Below are positions 10,456 to 19,857 of a stretch of 64,000 nucleotides of DNA, one piece after another (positions within the stretch are counted from its first letter, which is position 1; each line of letters starts with the position of its first letter). A program made the translations under genes and the position numbers. The DNA comes from Citrobacter amalonaticus (GTDB taxonomy: Bacteria; Pseudomonadota; Gammaproteobacteria; Enterobacterales; Enterobacteriaceae), in contig NZ_PQMB01000001.1 of assembly GCF_002918555.1 (NCBI RefSeq), positions 992,087-1,056,086 on the forward strand. The letters are read 5' to 3'. Below the pieces are notes generated by a model that was not told the origin of the DNA, ran no database searches, and saw only the letters and a program-made list of their open reading frames with translations.

Positions 10456-11298
10456 ATGTCTACCTCCTGGTTTGTCGCCGCCGACTGGCTGGCAGAGCAT
10501 ATCGACGATCCGCAGATTCAAATTATTGACGCCCGTATGGCTCCCCCGGGACAGGAAGAGCGTGACGTCGCGCAAGAGTATCGCAGCGGGCATATTCCTG
10601 GCGCCGTGTTTTTCGATATTGAGGCGCTCTCCGATCACACCTCGCCGCTGCCGCATATGATGCCGCGCCCGGAGGCGTTTGCCGTCGCCATGCGCGAACT
10701 GGGCGTAGACCAGGATAAACACCTGATCGTGTACGACGAGGGAAACCTGTTCTCCGCGCCGCGCGCATGGTGGATGTTACGTACCTTTGGCGTAGAGAAC
10801 GTCTCGATTCTGGGTGGCGGACTGGCGGGCTGGCAGCGCGACGAGCTGTTGCTCCAGGAAGGTGATGTGACATTGCCGGAAGGCGAATTTGACGTAGCAT
10901 TTACGCCGGAAGCCGTGGTGCGGGTGACCGATGTGCTGCTGGCCAGCCATGAAAAAACCGCACAGATTGTCGACGCCCGCCCGGCGGCACGTTTCAATGC
11001 AGAAGTTGACGAGCCGCGTCCAGGTCTGAGACGTGGTCATGTGCCGGGTGCGCTGAACGTACCGTGGACGGAACTGGTGCGTGACGGGGAGCTGAAAACC
11101 ACAGACGAACTGGATGCCATCTTCTTCAGCCACGGGGTGAGTTTTGACCGGCCAGTTATTGCCAGCTGCGGCTCCGGCGTCACGGCGGCGGTGGTTGTGC
11201 TGGCGCTTGCCACGCTGGACGTTCCCAACGTTGCGCTGTATGACGGCGCATGGAGCGAATGGGGCGCGCGTGGTGATTTGCCGGTCGAACCGGCTTAA
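10456..11298 (+). CDS. sseA: 3-mercaptopyruvate sulfurtransferase SseA
   Basis: SseA moves sulfur from 3-mercaptopyruvate to thiol acceptors or cyanide in the cytoplasm. The 280-residue product has two rhodanese domains; the inactive N-terminal one contains the CDC25-like YRSGHIPGAVFFD segment and the C-terminal one has the active loop CGSGVTA with catalytic C238, the six-residue loop typical of mercaptopyruvate sulfurtransferases. The first in-frame ATG at 10423 would add eleven residues; I prefer 10456 because it gives the family start MSTSWFVAADWLAEHI and follows a GGAGA ribosome site. Divergent from yfhM; followed after a REP by sseB on the opposite strand. Confidence 0.96.
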   Translation: MSTSWFVAADWLAEHIDDPQIQIIDARMAPPGQEERDVAQEYRSGHIPGAVFFDIEALSDHTSPLPHMMPRPEAFAVAMRELGVDQDKHLIVYDEGNLFSAPRAWWMLRTFGVENVSILGGGLAGWQRDELLLQEGDVTLPEGEFDVAFTPEAVVRVTDVLLASHEKTAQIVDARPAARFNAEVDEPRPGLRRGHVPGALNVPWTELVRDGELKTTDELDAIFFSHGVSFDRPVIASCGSGVTAAVVVLALATLDVPNVALYDGAWSEWGARGDLPVEPA

Positions 11299-11302
11299 GT
11301 TG

Positions 11303-11382
11303 CCATGCCGGATGGCGCTGACGCTAATCCGGCACTACAGTGCGGATTGATCCGGATGACGTAACGCCATCCGGCTACCGGG
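11303..11382. repeat. REP/BIME element between sseA and sseB
   Basis: Two inverted REP units are present: TGCCGGATGGCGCTGACGC near 11305 and CGCCATCCGGCTACC near 11368, separated by a short spacer. It fills the whole gap between the convergent stop codons of sseA and sseB. Confidence 0.8.
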
Positions 11383-11383
11383 A

Positions 11384-12160
11384 TCAGATAATGCGGTTGG
11401 CTTTAAAATCGCGCAGGAAGCCACCCCAGCGACGTTCATAGAACGGCGCGATGTGCTCGGTGATAAAGTGACTAATGCCCTTCTCCCCTTTCTTCACCTG
11501 ACAGATATCAATCGGCTCATCGCCAGGCAACGTGTCCGTCGCCACGCTGCCCGCCGCATGAATGATCTCCTCAATATCGCCATCCGCCTCAATACCAATC
11601 AGCAGATTAGGTTGCGCATCCGCACTCTCTTTAATGGCGCAAATAAAAGCGCGCTTTACCGGTTTGATGGTTTTAAACAACGTGGTGAGTGAATCAATCA
11701 TCTGCGCGGGCGGCTGCGCCACTTCAGAGAGGATGAGCGACTCGCCGCCCTCCAGCACTTCCTGCGTGCTGAGCGGGCTACCCTCTTCCCCCACCAGCAG
11801 GCTGATTTCACGCGGCATAAATTCTTTGCCCGTCGGCAGTCTGGCATTGAGGAACAGCGTCTCGCCGAGCGTCATTTCAAACAGCGTACGTACCGGCATG
11901 ACGACAAACGCCTGCTCATCTTCCACCGCCTGCTGCAACGCCTCAGGCGAGGTAAAAAATGGGATCACGGTGGTGCCGTCTTCTTTTTCCCAGTGCTGAA
12001 GATCTAACGCGCTGTCTTCAACGATCGCTTCGCCTTCGGCGGCAGTGCCGGGCACCCAGACGGTAGATTCCAGTAAGGTACGGAAAAACGCCGGACGATG
12101 CGCAGGTTCGGTCGCCGCCAGCTCCAGCAGGGTCTCTAATTCGTTTTTGGTTTCGGACAT
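11384..12160 (-). CDS. sseB: SseB protein (enhanced serine sensitivity locus)
   Basis: SseB is a cytoplasmic protein of about 258 residues whose overproduction was linked to serine sensitivity; its biochemical role is not known. The translated product begins MSETKNELETLLELAATEPAHR and ends with GGFLRDFKANRII, matching the enterobacterial SseB along its length, including the conserved FFTSPEALQQAVED and IGIEADGDIEEII segments. A longer ORF extends 19 codons upstream, but ATG 12160 gives the family start. It has no signal peptide or membrane segment. It is flanked by REP elements on both sides, which fits independent transcription from pepB. Confidence 0.94.
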   Translation of the reverse strand: MSETKNELETLLELAATEPAHRPAFFRTLLESTVWVPGTAAEGEAIVEDSALDLQHWEKEDGTTVIPFFTSPEALQQAVEDEQAFVVMPVRTLFEMTLGETLFLNARLPTGKEFMPREISLLVGEEGSPLSTQEVLEGGESLILSEVAQPPAQMIDSLTTLFKTIKPVKRAFICAIKESADAQPNLLIGIEADGDIEEIIHAAGSVATDTLPGDEPIDICQVKKGEKGISHFITEHIAPFYERRWGGFLRDFKANRII

Positions 12161-12229
12161 AAGAACCACAAATTTAATGAACAGGTGTACAACTTCCAGG
12201 GCGGGTAAGCGAAACACCCGCGCCGTTAA

Positions 12230-12263
12230 TTTGCCGGATGGCGCTATCGCTTATCCGGCTTAC
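12230..12263. repeat. Single REP unit between pepB and sseB
   Basis: The sequence TTGCCGGATGGCGCTATCGC followed by TTATCCGGCTTAC is a complete REP palindrome. It ends five bases before the pepB stop codon and may stabilise the pepB mRNA 3' end. Confidence 0.8.
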
Positions 12264-12267
12264 ATTT

Positions 12268-13551
12268 TTATGCGGTCAGCAGATTCGCAATGGTACGCAC
12301 ACCCAAACCGGTCGCCCCGGCAGACCATTGCTCAACCGGAGCTTTACGGTAGGTCGCCGAGCAGTCGATGTGCAGCCAGCCTTCGTGATAGTTTTCCACA
12401 AAGTGCGACAGGAATCCCGCCGCCGTGCTCGCCCCGGCCGGATACGCCGCACTGCCCGTATTGTTCAGCTCCGCAAAGTTAGACGGCAGCTGACTGCGAT
12501 GGAATTCCGCCAGCGGCAGGCGCCAGAACGGTTCGTTTTCCGCCGCAGCGCTCGCCAGCAGACGCCCGGCAAGCCGATCATCAAAACTGAACAGCGCGTG
12601 ATAGTCATTACCCAGTGCCGTTTTCGCCGCGCCGGTCAGGGTTGCGGCATCAACGATCAGCTCCGGTTTTTGCGCGCTGGCATCAATCAGGCCATCTGCC
12701 AGCACCAGACGCCCTTCCGCATCGGTATTCATGATCTCCACGTTCTTACCGTTACGATAATGAATGATATCGCCCAGTTTGAACGCATTGCCGCTGATCA
12801 GGTTATCCGCGCAGCACAGATAAAGTTTGACGCGCGTATTCAGGCCACGGGTAATCGCAAACGCCAGCGCGCCGGTCACCGTTGCCGCGCCCCCCATGTC
12901 GGACTTCATGGAGTCCATAAACGCGCTCTGCTTGATGCTGTAGCCGCCAGAATCAAAGGTGATCCCTTTACCCACCAGGCATGCGTAGACCGGCGCTTCT
13001 TTATCGCCCGTCGGGTTGTAATCCAGCGCCAGCAGCACCGGCGGACGTTCCGAACCACGGCCCACGGTATGCAAACCCATGTAGTTTTGCTCGCGCAGAT
13101 CTTCGCCTTTAGTAATGCGATACGAGACATGATCGCAGGCCACGCTGCACAGCAGATCCACCGCACGCTGGGCCAGCTGTTCTGGCCCCAGCTCTTCTGC
13201 CGGTGCGTTAATGGTATCGCGTACCCAGTCAATAATGGTCAGGCGGTTATTCAGCTCCTTCTGTGCCGCGTCATCCAGCTCCGGCCAGTCGATCTTACGA
13301 GTCCCTTTCGGGGCTTTATAGCCTTGCCAGAACGCCCAGCAGCGGTCTGCATCCCAGCCTTCGCCCGCCAGCTGTACATGTTTGATAGTCAGCCCGTCGA
13401 TTTTCCGCGCCGCGCGCTGGATCAAACCGAGGTCGTCTTTACCGGTCAGGTGCAGAGTAATGCCGTCGTTATTGATGCTGTATGTCGCTTTCTCTCCCCA
13501 GCGGGCATCGGCAGGTTGCGTGGAAAGGGTAACTTTCATAGCTTCGGTCAT
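12268..13551 (-). CDS. pepB: Peptidase B (leucyl aminopeptidase family M17)
   Basis: PepB is a cytoplasmic, metal-dependent aminopeptidase with broad specificity, acting on N-terminal residues of short peptides. The 427-residue product has the M17 signature NTDAEGRL, the metal-binding lysine and aspartates in [15 protein letters not shown], and the DMGGAA helix. The ORF is open 37 codons further upstream, but ATG 13551 gives the family start [20 protein letters not shown]. It lies just downstream of iscX on the same strand, separated by an ERIC and a stem-loop, and so is probably transcribed partly by read-through from the isc operon and partly on its own. Confidence 0.96.
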   Translation of the reverse strand: MTEAMKVTLSTQPADARWGEKATYSINNDGITLHLTGKDDLGLIQRAARKIDGLTIKHVQLAGEGWDADRCWAFWQGYKAPKGTRKIDWPELDDAAQKELNNRLTIIDWVRDTINAPAEELGPEQLAQRAVDLLCSVACDHVSYRITKGEDLREQNYMGLHTVGRGSERPPVLLALDYNPTGDKEAPVYACLVGKGITFDSGGYSIKQSAFMDSMKSDMGGAATVTGALAFAITRGLNTRVKLYLCCADNLISGNAFKLGDIIHYRNGKNVEIMNTDAEGRLVLADGLIDASAQKPELIVDAATLTGAAKTALGNDYHALFSFDDRLAGRLLASAAAENEPFWRLPLAEFHRSQLPSNFAELNNTGSAAYPAGASTAAGFLSHFVENYHEGWLHIDCSATYRKAPVEQWSAGATGLGVRTIANLLTA

Positions 13552-13571
13552 TTTATTTATCCTTATTAGCA

Positions 13572-13607
13572 AACGGGCCACCCTTTGGCAGCCCGTTAGA
13601 TTTTTTT
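13572..13607 (+). terminator. Stem-loop with T-run between pepB and iscX
   Basis: AACGGGC (13572-13578) pairs with GCCCGTT (13591-13597), followed on the plus strand by seven Ts. In the plus orientation it looks like an intrinsic terminator, yet no plus-strand gene ends here; on the minus strand (the direction of iscX to pepB) it lacks a T-run. It may be only a leader hairpin of pepB. Confidence 0.35.
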
Positions 13608-13730
13608 CGCTAAATGATTTGCGTTGCTGGAAGGCGGCAAGTAAGCAAATCCCCTGGAGCATAGATGACTATGCGACTGGAGTGAGCGAACGCGGCCAAC
13701 GCATCTGCAACGTGGATCATAACGCGAAAA
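13605..13730. repeat. ERIC element between iscX and pepB
   Basis: A full-length, somewhat diverged ERIC: TTGCTGGAAGGCGGCAAG, AATCCCCTGGAGCAT, GACTGGAGTGAGCGAACGC and CAACGCATCTGCAACGT appear in consensus order. It abuts the stop codon of iscX at 13731. Confidence 0.85.
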
Positions 13731-13931
13731 TTATTCGGCTTCGTCTAACCAGACTAGCAGAATCGCCTCCAGAATTTTTTCACTGGATGCGTCAGGATTG
13801 TCGTCAAAATCGTCCAGCTCGCAGATCCACTGATGCATGTCAGTGAAACGAACGGTCTTCGGATCGAGGTCCGGGAACGCGTCGTACAACGCTTCACCGA
13901 TTTCGCGACTATCGGTCCACTTCAGTCCCAT
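13731..13931 (-). CDS. iscX: IscX, Fe-S assembly accessory protein
   Basis: IscX is a small acidic protein that binds IscS and iron and modulates the rate of Fe-S cluster assembly. The 66-residue product ([20 protein letters not shown] start, LVWLDEAE end) has the family length and the Asp/Glu-rich surface [10 protein letters not shown]. It follows fdx by 11 bases and is the last gene of the isc operon. Confidence 0.96.
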   Translation of the reverse strand: MGLKWTDSREIGEALYDAFPDLDPKTVRFTDMHQWICELDDFDDNPDASSEKILEAILLVWLDEAE

Positions 13932-13942
13932 ACTACCCTCTG

Positions 13943-14278
13943 TTAATGCTCACGCGCATGATTGATTGTGTAACGTGGGATTTCGACCACTAAATCTTCT
14001 TCAGTGACCCGCGCCTGACAGCTCAGGCGGCTCTCCGGCTCCAGTCCCCAGGCTTTATCCAGCATGTCGTCTTCTTCTTCCGTGCTTTCCGGCAGGGAAT
14101 CGAATCCTTCGCGGACGACGCAGTGACAGGTGGTGCAGGCACAGGATTTTTCACAGGCGTGCTCAATTTCAATGCCGTTGCGCAGCGCAACGTCGAGAAT
14201 GGTTTCACCGGTCTGTGCTTCCAGAACTGCGCCATCCGGACAGAGATCCTGATGAGGCAGAATAACAATCTTTGGCAT
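13943..14278 (-). CDS. fdx: [2Fe-2S] ferredoxin of the Isc system
   Basis: Fdx is an adrenodoxin-type [2Fe-2S] ferredoxin that supplies electrons during cluster assembly on IscU. The 111-residue product contains C42, C48, C51 and C87 as expected cluster ligands ([12 protein letters not shown] and LSCQARV), with extra cysteines at 46 and 53. It begins one base after the hscA stop codon, indicating translational coupling in the operon. Confidence 0.97.
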   Translation of the reverse strand: MPKIVILPHQDLCPDGAVLEAQTGETILDVALRNGIEIEHACEKSCACTTCHCVVREGFDSLPESTEEEDDMLDKAWGLEPESRLSCQARVTEEDLVVEIPRYTINHAREH

Positions 14279-14279
14279 A

Positions 14280-16130
14280 TTAAACCTCGTCCACGGAATG
14301 GCCTTTCAGCGCGCTACGGACCGACTGGTCCATGCGACGAGCGGCGAATTCCTGGGTTTGTTTGTCTACGTTTTTAATGGCTTGTTCTATGGCATCAACA
14401 TCATTGCCCTGCGCCACGTCGCTCAGTTGCGCAGCGGCCTGGTCAATGCGCTGACGCTCTGCGGCGCTTAGCAGCGCGGCATCAGCAGTAAGCGCACCGG
14501 TTAAGCTTTCCAGCACGCGCGCTGCTTCGACTTTCTGCTCTGCCAACATGCGGGCTTTTACATCCTGTTCGGCAAAGCTCATCGAATCCTGAATCATAGA
14601 GGCGATTTCGCTGTCGGTCAGACCGTAGGACGGTTTAACCTGAATAGACGATTCGACACCGGTCGATTTTTCCATCGCCGTGACGCTCAGCAGGCCATCC
14701 GCATCCACCTGGAAAGTGACGCGAATATGCGCCCCCCCCGCCGGTAACGCCGGAATGCCCCGCAGCGCGAAGCGCGCCAGTGAACGGCAATCCTGTACCA
14801 GTTCGCGCTCGCCCTGCATCACGTGGATGGACATCGCGGTCTGACCGTCTTTAAAGGTGGTGAAGTCCTGCGCGCGCGCCACCGGAATGGTCGTGTTGCG
14901 CGGGATAACCTTCTCCACCAGACCGCCCATGGTTTCAAGCCCCAGCGACAGCGGGATCACGTCCAGCAGCAGCATTTCGCTGTCCGGCTTGTTACCGACC
15001 AGAATATCGGCCTGAATCGCCGCGCCGATGGCAACCACTTTATCCGGGTCAATCGAGGTCAACGGCGGACGCCCAAAAAACTCACCTACGCGTTCGCGCA
15101 CCAGCGGCACGCGCGTGGAGCCGCCAACCATCACCACTTCCAGCACGTCCTGTGCCTCAACGCCCGCATCTTTCAAGGCGCGACGACAGGCCAGCAGCGT
15201 GCGCTTAACCAGGGCGGCAATCAGGTCATTAAACAGCTCGCGGGTCAGCTCGCCTTTCCAGCCAGCGACGTCAACGGTGACGGAACTGGCATCACTCAGC
15301 GCGATTTTCGCGGCGATAGCGGCATCCAGCAGCTCACGCTGTACGCGGTTATCACTACGATCGGCAATTCCCGCCTGCTCACGGATGTAGTCCGCCAGCA
15401 GATGATCGAAATCATCACCGCCGAGCGCTGAATCGCCGCCCGTCGCCAGCACTTCGAACACGCCGCGACTCAGACGCAGAATCGAGATATCAAAGGTTCC
15501 GCCACCAAGATCGTAAACCGCGATGACGCCCTCTTTACCGGAATCCAGGCCATAAGCAATCGCCGCGGCGGTGGGTTCGTTCAGCAAACGCAATACGTGC
15601 AGGCCCGCCAGACGCGCGGCGTCTTTGGTACCCTGACGTTGTGCGTCATCAAAATAGGCAGGAACGGTAATCACCACGCCGTCCAGTTCGCCAGAGAGCG
15701 ATTCGCTTGCCCGCGCCGCCAGCGCTTTCAGAATATCGGCGGAAACGCGCACCGGGTTGAGTAAACCCGCCACCGTTTCAATCATCGGCAGACCATTTTC
15801 ACTCGCCTGGAAACGGTACGGCAGATGAGGATAACGCGTCTGGATATCCGCCAGCGAACGCCCCATCATTCGTTTAACCGAGCTGATGGTGTTCGCGGTA
15901 TCGAGTGCGGCATTGGTACGCGCCGCGTAGCCGACGGTGTGGCCCTGCTGCTGATAGTGAACCACTGACGGCAACAGGTGACGACCATCATGATCGGCCA
16001 GCGTTTCAGCCTGGCCGCTGCGTACGGTTGCAACCAGAGAGTTGGTGGTGCCTAAGTCTATGCCCGCTGCCAGACGACGCTGATGCGGCGCAGCACTCAG
16101 ACCAGGCTCACTAATTTGTAATAAGGCCAT
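14280..16130 (-). CDS. hscA: HscA, specialised Hsp70 chaperone for Fe-S clusters
   Basis: HscA is an Hsp70 relative that binds the LPPVK motif of IscU and, driven by ATP and HscB, releases the assembled cluster. The 616-residue product has the Hsp70 nucleotide-binding domain ([42 protein letters not shown]) and a substrate-binding domain ending [11 protein letters not shown]. Length equals the family standard. It follows hscB by 15 bases. Confidence 0.97.
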   Translation of the reverse strand: MALLQISEPGLSAAPHQRRLAAGIDLGTTNSLVATVRSGQAETLADHDGRHLLPSVVHYQQQGHTVGYAARTNAALDTANTISSVKRMMGRSLADIQTRYPHLPYRFQASENGLPMIETVAGLLNPVRVSADILKALAARASESLSGELDGVVITVPAYFDDAQRQGTKDAARLAGLHVLRLLNEPTAAAIAYGLDSGKEGVIAVYDLGGGTFDISILRLSRGVFEVLATGGDSALGGDDFDHLLADYIREQAGIADRSDNRVQRELLDAAIAAKIALSDASSVTVDVAGWKGELTRELFNDLIAALVKRTLLACRRALKDAGVEAQDVLEVVMVGGSTRVPLVRERVGEFFGRPPLTSIDPDKVVAIGAAIQADILVGNKPDSEMLLLDVIPLSLGLETMGGLVEKVIPRNTTIPVARAQDFTTFKDGQTAMSIHVMQGERELVQDCRSLARFALRGIPALPAGGAHIRVTFQVDADGLLSVTAMEKSTGVESSIQVKPSYGLTDSEIASMIQDSMSFAEQDVKARMLAEQKVEAARVLESLTGALTADAALLSAAERQRIDQAAAQLSDVAQGNDVDAIEQAIKNVDKQTQEFAARRMDQSVRSALKGHSVDEV

Positions 16131-16145
16131 AATTGCTTCCGAATA

Positions 16146-16661
16146 TTAAAAATCGAGCAGCTTTTCTTCGAGTTGTTCTGCTGAGCTGCGCAGTTTATCG
16201 AGAAAACGCAGCTTACGCACGGTATCCGCCGCCACGTCCCACGTCTCGTTATCCAGCTGTTCCACCATCAGCTGATGGCGGGAATCAAACATCTTTTTCA
16301 CGCGCTGGAGAAAACCTTCCAGCCGCGCTTCATCCTTCGCCTGTTCAATCTCGTCAAGCTCTTCACGCAGTTCCAGCTGTTCCATCAGAAAAGCGGTATC
16401 GCGCACCGTGTGCTGCTCGCTGGCAAGTGAGAAACCGTGGAGCGAAAGCAAGTATTCCGCCCGCATCAAAGGGTGACGCAGCGTTTGCCAGGCCTGGTTG
16501 ATTGTAGCGGATTGCTGTACGGCGGCGAGCTGCTCCGCCTGCGTACCGCTGGCGAATTTATCAGGATGAAACTGACGTTGTAGATCCTGAAAACGTAGGC
16601 TCAGCGCCTGCGTATCGAGCTGATAACGGGCCGGTAAGCCAAAGAGGGTGAAGTAGTCCAT
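16146..16661 (-). CDS. hscB: HscB, J-domain co-chaperone of HscA
   Basis: HscB brings IscU to HscA and stimulates its ATPase. The 171-residue product starts with a J domain ([17 protein letters not shown] motif in [10 protein letters not shown]) and ends with the three-helix IscU-binding domain ([18 protein letters not shown]). An ORF extends 39 codons upstream into the ERIC element, but ATG 16661 is the family start; the ORF extension is an accident of the repeat. Ordinarily hscB follows iscA closely; here a 199-base spacer with an ERIC separates them. Confidence 0.96.
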   Translation of the reverse strand: MDYFTLFGLPARYQLDTQALSLRFQDLQRQFHPDKFASGTQAEQLAAVQQSATINQAWQTLRHPLMRAEYLLSLHGFSLASEQHTVRDTAFLMEQLELREELDEIEQAKDEARLEGFLQRVKKMFDSRHQLMVEQLDNETWDVAADTVRKLRFLDKLRSSAEQLEEKLLDF

Positions 16662-16721
16662 AACATTCTCAGGGGTAGCCTGGTAGAACAAACCCCACGC
16701 GTAGCAAAACCACGGTGGGGT

Positions 16722-16846
16722 TATACCGTCATACTTCAGGGTGCAGATGTGTAAGCTGCATTCATTCACTCCAGCCACTTACTCAGGTAAGCCCCTGGGA
16801 ATTCATTCGCTTGCTACCTTCCTGCAACCCGAAGTCTTCAGGTATA
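16722..16846. repeat. ERIC element between iscA and hscB
   Basis: A 125-base element with both termini (TATACCGTCATACTTCAGGG and GGTATA), CTCCAGCCACTTACTCAGG and CTTCCTGCAACCCGAAGTC in consensus order. It lies inside the isc operon. Confidence 0.9.
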
Positions 16847-16860
16847 ACAAAAGGTACGCG

Positions 16861-17184
16861 CTACACGTGGAAGCTTTCGCCGCATCCACACTCGTCTTTC
16901 ACGTTCGGGTTGGTGAATTTAAACCCTTCGTTCAGACCTTCTTTCACGAAGTCGAGCTGCGTACCGTCCAGAAATTGCAGGCTCTTGCCGTCGACCACAA
17001 CTTTAACGCCTTTGTCTTCAAACACGGTGTCTTCCGCAGCCGGTTCATCAACAAATTCCAGTACATAAGCCATACCCGAGCAGCCCGAGGTTCTTACGCC
17101 CAGACGCAGGCCAAACCCTTTACCACGGTTTGCCAGAAAGGTATTTACTCGCGCTGCTGCACTGTCGCTAAGTGTAATCGACAT
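16861..17184 (-). CDS. iscA: IscA, A-type Fe-S carrier
   Basis: IscA carries iron or an Fe-S cluster from the IscU scaffold to target enzymes. The 107-residue product has the three conserved cysteines C35 (RTSGCSGM), C99 and C101 ([10 protein letters not shown]). It follows iscU by 21 bases. Confidence 0.97.
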   Translation of the reverse strand: MSITLSDSAAARVNTFLANRGKGFGLRLGVRTSGCSGMAYVLEFVDEPAAEDTVFEDKGVKVVVDGKSLQFLDGTQLDFVKEGLNEGFKFTNPNVKDECGCGESFHV

Positions 17185-17205
17185 AACAAAACCTCAACTA
17201 TCTCG

Positions 17206-17592
17206 TTATTTTGCTTCACGTTTGCTTTTGTAATCCGCAATCGCGGCTTTTATCGCGTCTTCTGCCAGAATAGAGCAGTGAATTTTCACCGGCGGCAGTT
17301 CAAGCTCGTCTGCAATATCGGTATTTTTAATCGCCTGCGCTTCATCCAGGGATTTCCCTTTTACCCATTCGGTAACCAGAGAGCTGGAGGCGATGGCGGA
17401 ACCGCAGCCGTAAGTCTTGAAACGCGCGTCTTCAATGATACCTTCATTGTTGACTTTAATCTGCAACTTCATCACGTCGCCACAGGCCGGTGCACCCACC
17501 ATCCCGCTGCCCACGTTCTCATCGCTGTTGTCAAAGGAACCCACGTTGCGGGGATTCTCGTAATGATCGATTACTTTTTCGCTGTAAGCCAT
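17206..17592 (-). CDS. iscU: IscU, Fe-S cluster scaffold
   Basis: IscU is the scaffold on which IscS-derived sulfur and iron are assembled into a cluster. The 128-residue product has the ligands C37 (GAPACGDV), C63 (TYGCGSA) and C106 (VKIHCSIL), D39 next to the first, and the LPPVK site for HscA. A GGAGAATTC ribosome site precedes the ATG. The usual short iscS-iscU gap is expanded here to 148 bases by an ERIC. Confidence 0.98.
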   Translation of the reverse strand: MAYSEKVIDHYENPRNVGSFDNSDENVGSGMVGAPACGDVMKLQIKVNNEGIIEDARFKTYGCGSAIASSSLVTEWVKGKSLDEAQAIKNTDIADELELPPVKIHCSILAEDAIKAAIADYKSKREAK

Positions 17593-17611
17593 AATGAATT
17601 CTCCTTATGTG

Positions 17612-17736
17612 TACCCTAAATAATTCGAGTTGCAGGAAGGCGGCAAGGGAGCAAATCCCCAGGAGCGTACATAAGTACGTGACTGGGGTGAGCGAGTGCG
17701 ACCAACGCATCTGCAACTTGAAGTATGACGGGTATA
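17612..17736. repeat. ERIC element between iscS and iscU
   Basis: Near-perfect ERIC of 125 bases: TACCCTAAATAATTCGAGTT at one end and AAGTATGACGGGTATA at the other, with CCCCAGGAGCGTACATAAG and TGACTGGGGTGAGCGAG in the centre. It interrupts the isc operon. Confidence 0.95.
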
Positions 17737-17740
17737 CCGA

Positions 17741-18955
17741 TTAATGATGTGACCATTCGATGCTGTTCAGGTCCACGCCCTGCTTGTACATTTCCCACAG
17801 CGGAGAAAGGTCGCGCAGACGGCCGATGGAGTTACGAACCAGTTCGATGGTGTAATCAATCTCTTCTTCGGTAGTAAAACGACCTAAAGAGAAACGAATA
17901 GAGCTATGCGCCAGCTCATCGGTCATCCCCAGCGCGCGCAGCACGTAGGATGGCTCAAGGCTTGCGGAGGTACAGGCTGAACCAGAGGAGACCGCCAGGT
18001 CTTTCAGCGCCATAATCAGGGATTCGCCTTCAACGTAGTTAAAGCTGACGTTGAGAATATTCGGTGCGCCCTGCTCGAGGTCCCCGTTGAGGTACACCTC
18101 TTCCATATCTTTCACGCCGTTCCACAGACGGTTACGCAGACCGCGCAGACGCGCCATCTCAGTTTCCATCTCTTCTTTGGCGATACGGTAAGCTTCGCCC
18201 ATACCGACAATCTGGTGAACCGGCAGAGTACCAGAACGCATGCCGCGTTCGTGACCGCCGCCGTGCATCTGCGCTTCAATACGGATACGCGGTTTACGAC
18301 GCACATACAGCGCGCCAATACCTTTCGGACCGTAGATTTTGTGCCCGGAGAAGGACATCAGGTCCACTTTCAGCTGGCTCAGATCGACAGGCAGTTTACC
18401 CACGCTCTGAGTGGCGTCAACGTGATAGATGATGCCGCGCGCACGGCACATTTCGCCGATGGTCGCGATATCCTGCACCACGCCAATTTCGTTGTTCACG
18501 TGCATGATGGAAACGAGGATAGTGTCATCACGCATCGCCGCTTCGAGCTCTTTGAGATCGATAATCCCGTTACGCTGCGGCGCCAGGTAGGTTACTTCAA
18601 ACCCTTCACGCTCCAGCTGACGGCAGGTATCCAGCACGGCTTTGTGTTCGGTTTTGCTGGTGATGATGTGCTTGCCTTTTTTCTGATAAAAGTTGGCTGC
18701 ACCTTTAATCGCCAGGTTGTCAGATTCCGTCGCACCGGAGGTAAAGACGATTTCACGCGGATCGGCACCGACCAGATCGGCAATCTGATTACGGGCGATA
18801 TCGACCGCCTCTTCAGCCTGCCAGCCGAAACGGTGTGAACGGGAGGCCGGGTTACCAAAGGTACCGTCCAGGGTGAGAAACTGCATCATTTTCTCGGCAA
18901 CACGCGGGTCCACCGGCGTGGTTGCGGAGTAATCGAGATAAATCGGTAATTTCAT
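17741..18955 (-). CDS. iscS: Cysteine desulfurase IscS
   Basis: IscS is the PLP-dependent cysteine desulfurase that supplies sulfur for Fe-S clusters, thiolated tRNA and cofactors. The 404-residue product, the usual length, includes the PLP-binding [12 protein letters not shown] lysine and the active loop [13 protein letters not shown] with the persulfide cysteine (C328 by family numbering). The reading frame extends seven codons upstream; ATG 18955 gives [20 protein letters not shown]. The 166-base spacer to iscR matches the structured iscR-iscS junction known to be an RyhB target in E. coli; that regulation is an inference here. Confidence 0.98.
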   Translation of the reverse strand: MKLPIYLDYSATTPVDPRVAEKMMQFLTLDGTFGNPASRSHRFGWQAEEAVDIARNQIADLVGADPREIVFTSGATESDNLAIKGAANFYQKKGKHIITSKTEHKAVLDTCRQLEREGFEVTYLAPQRNGIIDLKELEAAMRDDTILVSIMHVNNEIGVVQDIATIGEMCRARGIIYHVDATQSVGKLPVDLSQLKVDLMSFSGHKIYGPKGIGALYVRRKPRIRIEAQMHGGGHERGMRSGTLPVHQIVGMGEAYRIAKEEMETEMARLRGLRNRLWNGVKDMEEVYLNGDLEQGAPNILNVSFNYVEGESLIMALKDLAVSSGSACTSASLEPSYVLRALGMTDELAHSSIRFSLGRFTTEEEIDYTIELVRNSIGRLRDLSPLWEMYKQGVDLNSIEWSHH

Positions 18956-19121
18956 TGCTCTATAAACTCCGTACATCGCTTCAATGCAAGGAATCAGGCA
19001 ACCGGCTGGATGTACGGCCGTGTTAACGGGACGCGAGCACCCCGGCCTGATTCTAAAAACCTTATAATTTTTACCCTAACTGTTTTGCGGTGCAGCAGCG
19101 CCCCGAAACAGGACGGCTAAA

Positions 19122-19613
19122 TTAAGCGCGTAACTTAACGTCGATCGCCTCTTGCGTACGGGTGCTACGTGGCGTGTCATGGGTGTGCTGACGATCGGAC
19201 ACATCCAGAACTTCCTGGTTATTCACCAGTTCACCTAATGTAATATTGTTGAGGAAACCAGTCAGACGGTCACTCAGATCGCGCCACAGCGCATGGGTCA
19301 GGCACTTATCGCCGCCCTGACAACCGCCTTTGCCCTGGCAACGGGTCGCATCAACCGACTCGTCAACAGCGCTAATCACTTCGCCAACGGCGATGCTGCC
19401 TGCGTCTTTGCCCAGCAGATAACCGCCGCCGGGTCCACGTACGCTGGAAACCAAACCGTTTTTACGTAAACGGGAGAACAGCTGTTCCAGATAAGAGAGG
19501 GAAATTCCCTGACGTTCAGAAATATCAGCCAACGGTACCGGGCCCGCTTCGGAGTTGAGCGCAACGTCCAGCATTGCGGTCACGGCATAACGCCCTTTAG
19601 ATGTCAGTCTCAT
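19122..19613 (-). CDS. iscR: IscR, Fe-S-binding transcription regulator
   Basis: IscR is an Rrf2-family regulator that, as the [2Fe-2S] form, represses its own operon and, in the apo form, activates suf and other genes. The 163-residue product has an N-terminal winged helix (residues 1-70) and the cluster ligands C92, C98 and C104 with H107. It is first in the isc operon, downstream of two tandem IscR boxes. Confidence 0.97.
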   Translation of the reverse strand: MRLTSKGRYAVTAMLDVALNSEAGPVPLADISERQGISLSYLEQLFSRLRKNGLVSSVRGPGGGYLLGKDAGSIAVGEVISAVDESVDATRCQGKGGCQGGDKCLTHALWRDLSDRLTGFLNNITLGELVNNQEVLDVSDRQHTHDTPRSTRTQEAIDVKLRA

Positions 19614-19695
19614 GTCTTACTTAACCTCAAACTCGCCCCTGCCCGGGGTTTTTTATTGTAAAATGGGGATATTGCATAGCAGGGCCAAGTCTGAC

Positions 19696-19745
19696 ATTCC
19701 CGACTAAATCAGTCAACTATTTACTTGACTAATTTAGTCAGGTAT
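19696..19745 (-). promoter_or_regulatory. Two tandem type-1 IscR operators and the isc promoter
   Basis: Two 25-base boxes lie back to back. On the minus strand the distal one (19721-19745) reads ATACCTGACTAAATTAGTCA and the proximal one (19696-19720) ATAGTTGACTGATTTAGTCG; both fit the type-1 IscR consensus with TGACT...AGTC dyads. Within the proximal box TTGACT serves as a -35; 17 bases on, TGTCAGACT gives an extended -10. This arrangement predicts repression of isc by holo-IscR. Confidence 0.85.
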
Positions 19746-19767
19746 TTAACTTTCAGTGCGCTCATCA

Positions 19768-19850
19768 CGACTGCCGGATGGCGCGACCGTTTATCCTGTC
19801 AGTGAACCAGATCGCTTGCAGGCCCGGTAAGCGATAGCGCCACCGGGCAA
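19768..19850. repeat. REP/BIME between trmJ and iscR
   Basis: TGCCGGATGGCGCGACCG begins one unit and GCCCGGTAAGCGATAGCGCC with CCGGGC forms a second, inverted unit, just downstream of trmJ and upstream of the isc promoter. Confidence 0.7.
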
Positions 19851-19857
19851 ACAGACA

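Noticed and set aside
12238-13569. A 443-codon open frame on the plus strand opposite pepB
   Set aside because: It mirrors pepB, has no start context or family motif, and composition is that of an antisense shadow.
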